NCBI GenBank assembly: GCA_017438865.1
Contig: JAFRUN010000011.1
Coordinates: 1 to 53,423, forward strand
Origin: Clostridia bacterium
GTDB taxonomy: Bacteria > Bacillota > Clostridia > Christensenellales > CAG-138
DNA length: 53,423 nucleotides
Reading direction: 5' to 3'
The position numbers and the translations under genes are program-made. This document shows positions 51,028 to 53,423 of the stretch, piece after piece. The notes beneath the pieces were generated by a model. That model saw nothing but the letters and a program-made list of their open reading frames with translations, did not search any database and was not told where the DNA came from. How positions within the stretch are numbered: the stretch's first letter is position 1; every line of letters starts with the position of its first letter.

Positions 51028-52070
51028 AGCGATTGCTCTTATTAACCTGTGTAACGGTTCTTCTGCCGCTCTGCGCATGCGGCCGGCAAAAGGAAGCGAA
51101 CAGTACGCCGGCTGTCACGCCGGAACCTGCTCCGACCGCAATTGTCGAGGACGAGCTGTTTTTCGTAACGCCCGAACCCACGCCGACGCCCGAACCGCCG
51201 ACACCGACGCCCGAGCCCACGCCGACGCCGGAGCCGACGCCCACGCCGACGCCGGAGCCCACACCGGAACCCGACGGCTTGATCGGCTGGACCGAGGGCG
51301 GCTTTGCCCCGAAAGAAGAAACGCTCGTCGGCGAAACGGAATATATCGGCGAAAACCTGCATTTCACGGTCACAACGGTTGTCGACAACGAGATGTTCAA
51401 GCACCGGCTGACCTACTATGTGACGGACATCTATCTGCGCGATATCCACTGTCTGCGCACGGCTGCGGCGAACGACTTCAAGTCCAAGAACCGCGATCGC
51501 GACCGCGACACCGTAGCGAATATCGCCGAACGCAGCAACGCGCTTCTGGCAATCTCCGGCGACATGTATAATGCGCATTCACACCAGCTTATCATTCGGA
51601 ACGGCGTCGTATACGATACGAAGCTATACAGCAACTGGGAGGTCTGCTTCCTGTATCTGGACGGAACGATGGAAACGATGACGGCGGAGGAATACCGGAA
51701 CGCCACGCTGCGCGACGATATCTGGCAGGCATGGCAGTTCGGTCCCTCTCTTCTCGACAGGGACGGACACGCGCTGACGAAGTTCCCCACCTCGCAGGTG
51801 AAGCCGCTGAATCCGCGCTGCGCGATCGGATATTACGAGCCGGGGCACTACTGCTTCGTGACCGTCGACGGACGGCAGAGCCACTCTCGCGGTCTGGAGC
51901 TCTTTGAGCTCTCCAAGCTGATGGAGACGCTCGGCTGCAAGATCGCCTACAACCTCGACGGCGGCGAATCCGCCTCCCTCTACTGGAACGGCGGCATCTA
52001 CAGCAAGCCCTGCAACGGCGGACGGTTTATGGCGGATATCGTCTATCTGGTCGACGGCGATCCTGAATAA
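51024..52070 (+). CDS. Phosphodiester glycosidase family lipoprotein (NAGPA/DUF2233-like), copy 2
   Basis: A 348-residue lipoprotein (lipobox LCAC, Cys19) with a PTPEP-repeat spacer at about 30-84 and the same NAGPA-like domain as its upstream neighbour: LLAISGDMYNAHS, GYYEPGHYCFVTVDGRQ and METLGCKIAYNLDGGESASLYW. The two domains are closely similar over about 240 residues, so they arose by tandem duplication. They differ in anchor: a membrane helix in copy 1 and a lipid in copy 2. The LspA in this window could process it. Confidence 0.91.
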   Translation: MKRLLLLTCVTVLLPLCACGRQKEANSTPAVTPEPAPTAIVEDELFFVTPEPTPTPEPPTPTPEPTPTPEPTPTPTPEPTPEPDGLIGWTEGGFAPKEETLVGETEYIGENLHFTVTTVVDNEMFKHRLTYYVTDIYLRDIHCLRTAAANDFKSKNRDRDRDTVANIAERSNALLAISGDMYNAHSHQLIIRNGVVYDTKLYSNWEVCFLYLDGTMETMTAEEYRNATLRDDIWQAWQFGPSLLDRDGHALTKFPTSQVKPLNPRCAIGYYEPGHYCFVTVDGRQSHSRGLELFELSKLMETLGCKIAYNLDGGESASLYWNGGIYSKPCNGGRFMADIVYLVDGDPE

Positions 52071-52084
52071 TATCCCCGAATACA

Positions 52085-52116
52085 AAAACGGCGGCTCCGA
52101 TCGGAACCGCCGTTTT
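52085..52116 (+). terminator. Bidirectional terminator after the mntP operon
   Basis: AAAACGGCGGCTCC and GGAACCGCCGTTTT form a 14-position stem (with one mismatch) around GATC, with A- and T-runs on both sides. It lies between convergent operons. Confidence 0.9.
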
Positions 52117-52122
52117 CATTTG

Positions 52123-52590
52123 TCAAAAGATCCATTCCATATACCTTCGGTAGGTCGTAAACCCGATCTCCTCGTAAAACGCCAGCGCATCGGCGTTGAA
52201 TTCCCACATGTTGAGCTCGATCCGGGAAAAGCCGAGCTCCTCCGCATACGACCGGATAAAGTGCATCAGCTCCGTGCCGACGCCTGTCCTGCGGTATGCT
52301 TCATCCACGCAGAACTCGTCGATATCGAGATAATCCCGTTCCTTCATAAACGGCGTTTCCGGTCTTGTGATATGGTTCAGCACCGCAAACCCGCGGAGTA
52401 TTCCGTCGCGCTCACAGACGACGATCCTCTGCTTCGGATCGCTCCGAATCGAATAAACATGATCGGAAAGCTCCTTCGGAAAGCCGGGCTTAAAGATATC
52501 CGGACGCCCCTTCACATGCAGATCGTTGACCTGCCTGCGCAGCTCGTTCACGCGCTCCAATTCATTCTCTTTTGCAAAGCGTATCGACAT
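52123..52590 (-). CDS. GNAT-family N-acetyltransferase
   Basis: A 155-residue acetyltransferase. IDEFCVDEAYRRTGVGTELM includes the acetyl-CoA loop R-R-x-G-V-G, and NADALAFYEEIGF is the C-terminal motif. Substrate unknown. GGAGGG precedes the ATG. It follows the other GNAT gene by 12 nt, so they form a two-gene operon with different sequences. Confidence 0.9.
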   Translation of the reverse strand: MSIRFAKENELERVNELRRQVNDLHVKGRPDIFKPGFPKELSDHVYSIRSDPKQRIVVCERDGILRGFAVLNHITRPETPFMKERDYLDIDEFCVDEAYRRTGVGTELMHFIRSYAEELGFSRIELNMWEFNADALAFYEEIGFTTYRRYMEWIF

Positions 52591-52602
52591 ATTTCCCTCC
52601 GG

Positions 52603-53004
52603 TCATATCCTCATGAACCCGCTGCATCCGATCTCAGAAAACGCGCGGAAGCCCAGAGATTTATAGAACGCCGTCGTTTCCGGCGTATCGTCGGTCGCAA
52701 GCTCGATCTGCCGCACTTTCGGATACCGTTCAAGCACGGCAAGGATCAGCGCCCTGCCGACGCCTCTGCGCCGATATGCGGGATGAACAAGAACGTCCTG
52801 GATCCACACGATTGTTTCGCCGTCGCCGACGCAGCGAACGATCCCGATCAATCTCCCGTCTTCGTATGCCGCAAGCACAAGCAGAGAGTTTTCAAAACCG
52901 CGCCGCAGCGCCGGAAGATCGTTTGTGTACGCGATCCAGCCGACTGATGCATACAGCTTTGCAATCTCCTCGTCGTGATACGCTGTGTATTCTCGAATCT
53001 CCAT
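52603..53004 (-). CDS. GNAT-family N-acetyltransferase, small
   Basis: A 133-residue acetyltransferase with VHPAYRRRGVGRALI (acetyl-CoA loop) and TTAFYKSLGFRAF (C-terminal motif). Substrate unknown. GAGGTG lies before the ATG and the promoter at 53022-53050 upstream. It is first of the two-gene GNAT unit. Confidence 0.91.
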   Translation of the reverse strand: MEIREYTAYHDEEIAKLYASVGWIAYTNDLPALRRGFENSLLVLAAYEDGRLIGIVRCVGDGETIVWIQDVLVHPAYRRRGVGRALILAVLERYPKVRQIELATDDTPETTAFYKSLGFRAFSEIGCSGFMRI

Positions 53005-53021
53005 GGAATCACCTCAAAGAA

Positions 53022-53050
53022 ATAATATCATGAAAACCTTATAAAGGCAA
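53022..53050 (-). promoter_or_regulatory. Sigma-A promoter of the GNAT operon
   Basis: TTGCCT (53045-53050), 17 bp, TATTAT (53022-53027) on the minus strand, about 18 nt before the start. Confidence 0.7.
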
Positions 53051-53087
53051 TCTGTAATAAAAGCGGCGCAGGCGCAGAACGGTAAAA

Positions 53088-53208
53088 GGTTGTAAACGAA
53101 AGATTTTCGTTGTGAAAGCGTTTCCAACCGGGCAGAAAATCCGGGCGCGACCATGGTACGCGCGGGATCTGCCGCCGTAACGGAGCGGATTGCGGAAAGG
53201 GGCCGCAA
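53088..53208. ncRNA. Candidate structured RNA in the gap before the tRNA terminator
   Basis: This roughly 200-nt gap has no gene but several strong stems. GGTTG (53088-53092) pairs with CAACC (53125-53129) around an inner hairpin AACGAAA/TTTCGTT (53095-53111). GGCAGA (53131-53136) pairs with TCTGCC (53168-53173) around TCC/GGA and GCGCG/CGCGC. TTGCGG (53190-53195) pairs with CCGCAA (53203-53208). Strand and function are unknown; no known class fits by eye. The stems could also be chance in GC-rich DNA. Confidence 0.3.
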
Positions 53209-53250
53209 CAGAGAGGGTGAGCAGTGAAATTTTCTCCGAAAAGAAAAAAT

Positions 53251-53282
53251 GTCGCCGCGAACGATTCAACGTTCGCGGCGAC
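53251..53282 (-). terminator. Terminator of the tRNA-Thr/tRNA-Pro unit
   Basis: GTCGCCGCGAACG and CGTTCGCGGCGAC form a perfect 13-bp stem with a 6-nt loop, followed on the minus strand by ATTTTTTCTTTTC. It begins 2 nt after the CCA end of tRNA-Pro(CGG). Confidence 0.95.
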
Positions 53283-53283
53283 G

Positions 53284-53360
53284 TGGTCGAGGCGACTGGA
53301 TTTGAACCAGCGGCCTTTTGGTCCCGAACCAAACGCGCTACCAAACTGCGCTACGCCTCG
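53284..53360 (-). tRNA. tRNA-Pro (anticodon CGG)
   Basis: A 77-nt minus-strand cloverleaf. The acceptor CGAGGCG pairs with CGCCTCG, the anticodon loop TTCGGGA has CGG, the T loop is GTTCAAATC, and CCA is encoded. It reads CCG, a codon favoured by a GC-rich genome. It lies 4 nt from tRNA-Thr and is followed by a strong terminator. Confidence 0.96.
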
Positions 53361-53364
53361 ACAT

Positions 53365-53423
53365 TGGAGCCAAAGAGGGGACTCGGACCCCTGACCTACG
53401 CATTACGAGTGCGTCGCTCTACC
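53365..53423 (-). tRNA. tRNA-Thr (anticodon CGT), cut at the window end
   Basis: The minus strand shows the D-arm end, the anticodon arm ACGCA-CTCGTAA-TGCGT with anticodon CGT, the T arm AGGGGTCCGAGTCCCCT and the 3' acceptor strand CTTTGGC plus T and CCA. About 17 nt at the 5' end lie outside the window. It is co-transcribed with tRNA-Pro(CGG). Confidence 0.92.

Overview
The window is a GC-rich, gene-dense chromosomal segment of an endospore-forming member of the Clostridia (Firmicutes). This rests on gene content: a full spoIIIA operon, spoIVB, a Spo0A homologue, a T-box in front of valS, Asp23/DUF2273 genes, Gram-positive promoters and no outer-membrane functions. I cannot name the genus. 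I see no insertion sequence, prophage, CRISPR array or rRNA. tRNA genes sit at both ends: Glu(TTC) and Pro(TGG) on the left, Pro(CGG) and a cut Thr(CGT) on the right.

Layout. 0-3.7 kb: tRNAs, a small membrane coiled-coil protein and valS with its T-box leader. 3.7-15.8 kb (minus strand): a DUF885 lipoprotein, an RluD-type pseudouridine synthase, lspA, a lytic transglycosylase, coaE, polA, pyrimidine-nucleoside phosphorylase, a degenerate glycerate-kinase-like fusion and an ABC-F ATPase. 15.8-18.3 kb (plus): an NlpC/P60 wall hydrolase coupled to a PflX-type radical SAM gene. 18.3-22.1 kb (minus): a folate salvage operon (folT, folC, HAD phosphatase) and a cohesin-domain surface protein. 22.2-24.6 kb (plus): cysS and an unknown membrane protein. 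24.6-26.7 kb (minus): deoB-punA nucleoside salvage.

26.7-44.1 kb is a long, tightly packed minus-strand block: spoIIIAA-AH, asp23, a short Asp23 paralogue, DUF2273, nusB, a TsaD paralogue, xseA, xseB, ispA, dxs, tlyA, nadK, argR, recN, spoIVB, spo0A and, overlapping spo0A by ATGA, a small protein made almost only of a Spo0A C-terminal DNA-binding domain. Most neighbours overlap by 4 nt, so translation is probably coupled; internal promoters are visible before asp23, nadK and deoB, and a sigma-E-like promoter precedes spoIIIAA. 44-46 kb holds a U32/RlhA-type peptidase-family gene. 46.3-48.4 kb (plus) holds an E2-like acyltransferase whose catalytic histidine position is Glu, a membrane protein and a THEP1-like NTPase. 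The right end has ttcA, mntP followed by two tandem phosphodiester-glycosidase-family surface proteins, two GNAT acetyltransferases and a possible structured RNA.

The most unusual point is the sporulation control module: a Spo0A with a weakly conserved receiver domain, preceded by a perfect 0A box, and translationally coupled to a receiver-less Spo0A_C paralogue with a changed recognition helix. The spoIIIA operon also encodes a SpoIIIAF reduced to its two membrane helices (55 aa). All function calls come from reading motifs by eye; no database search was run.
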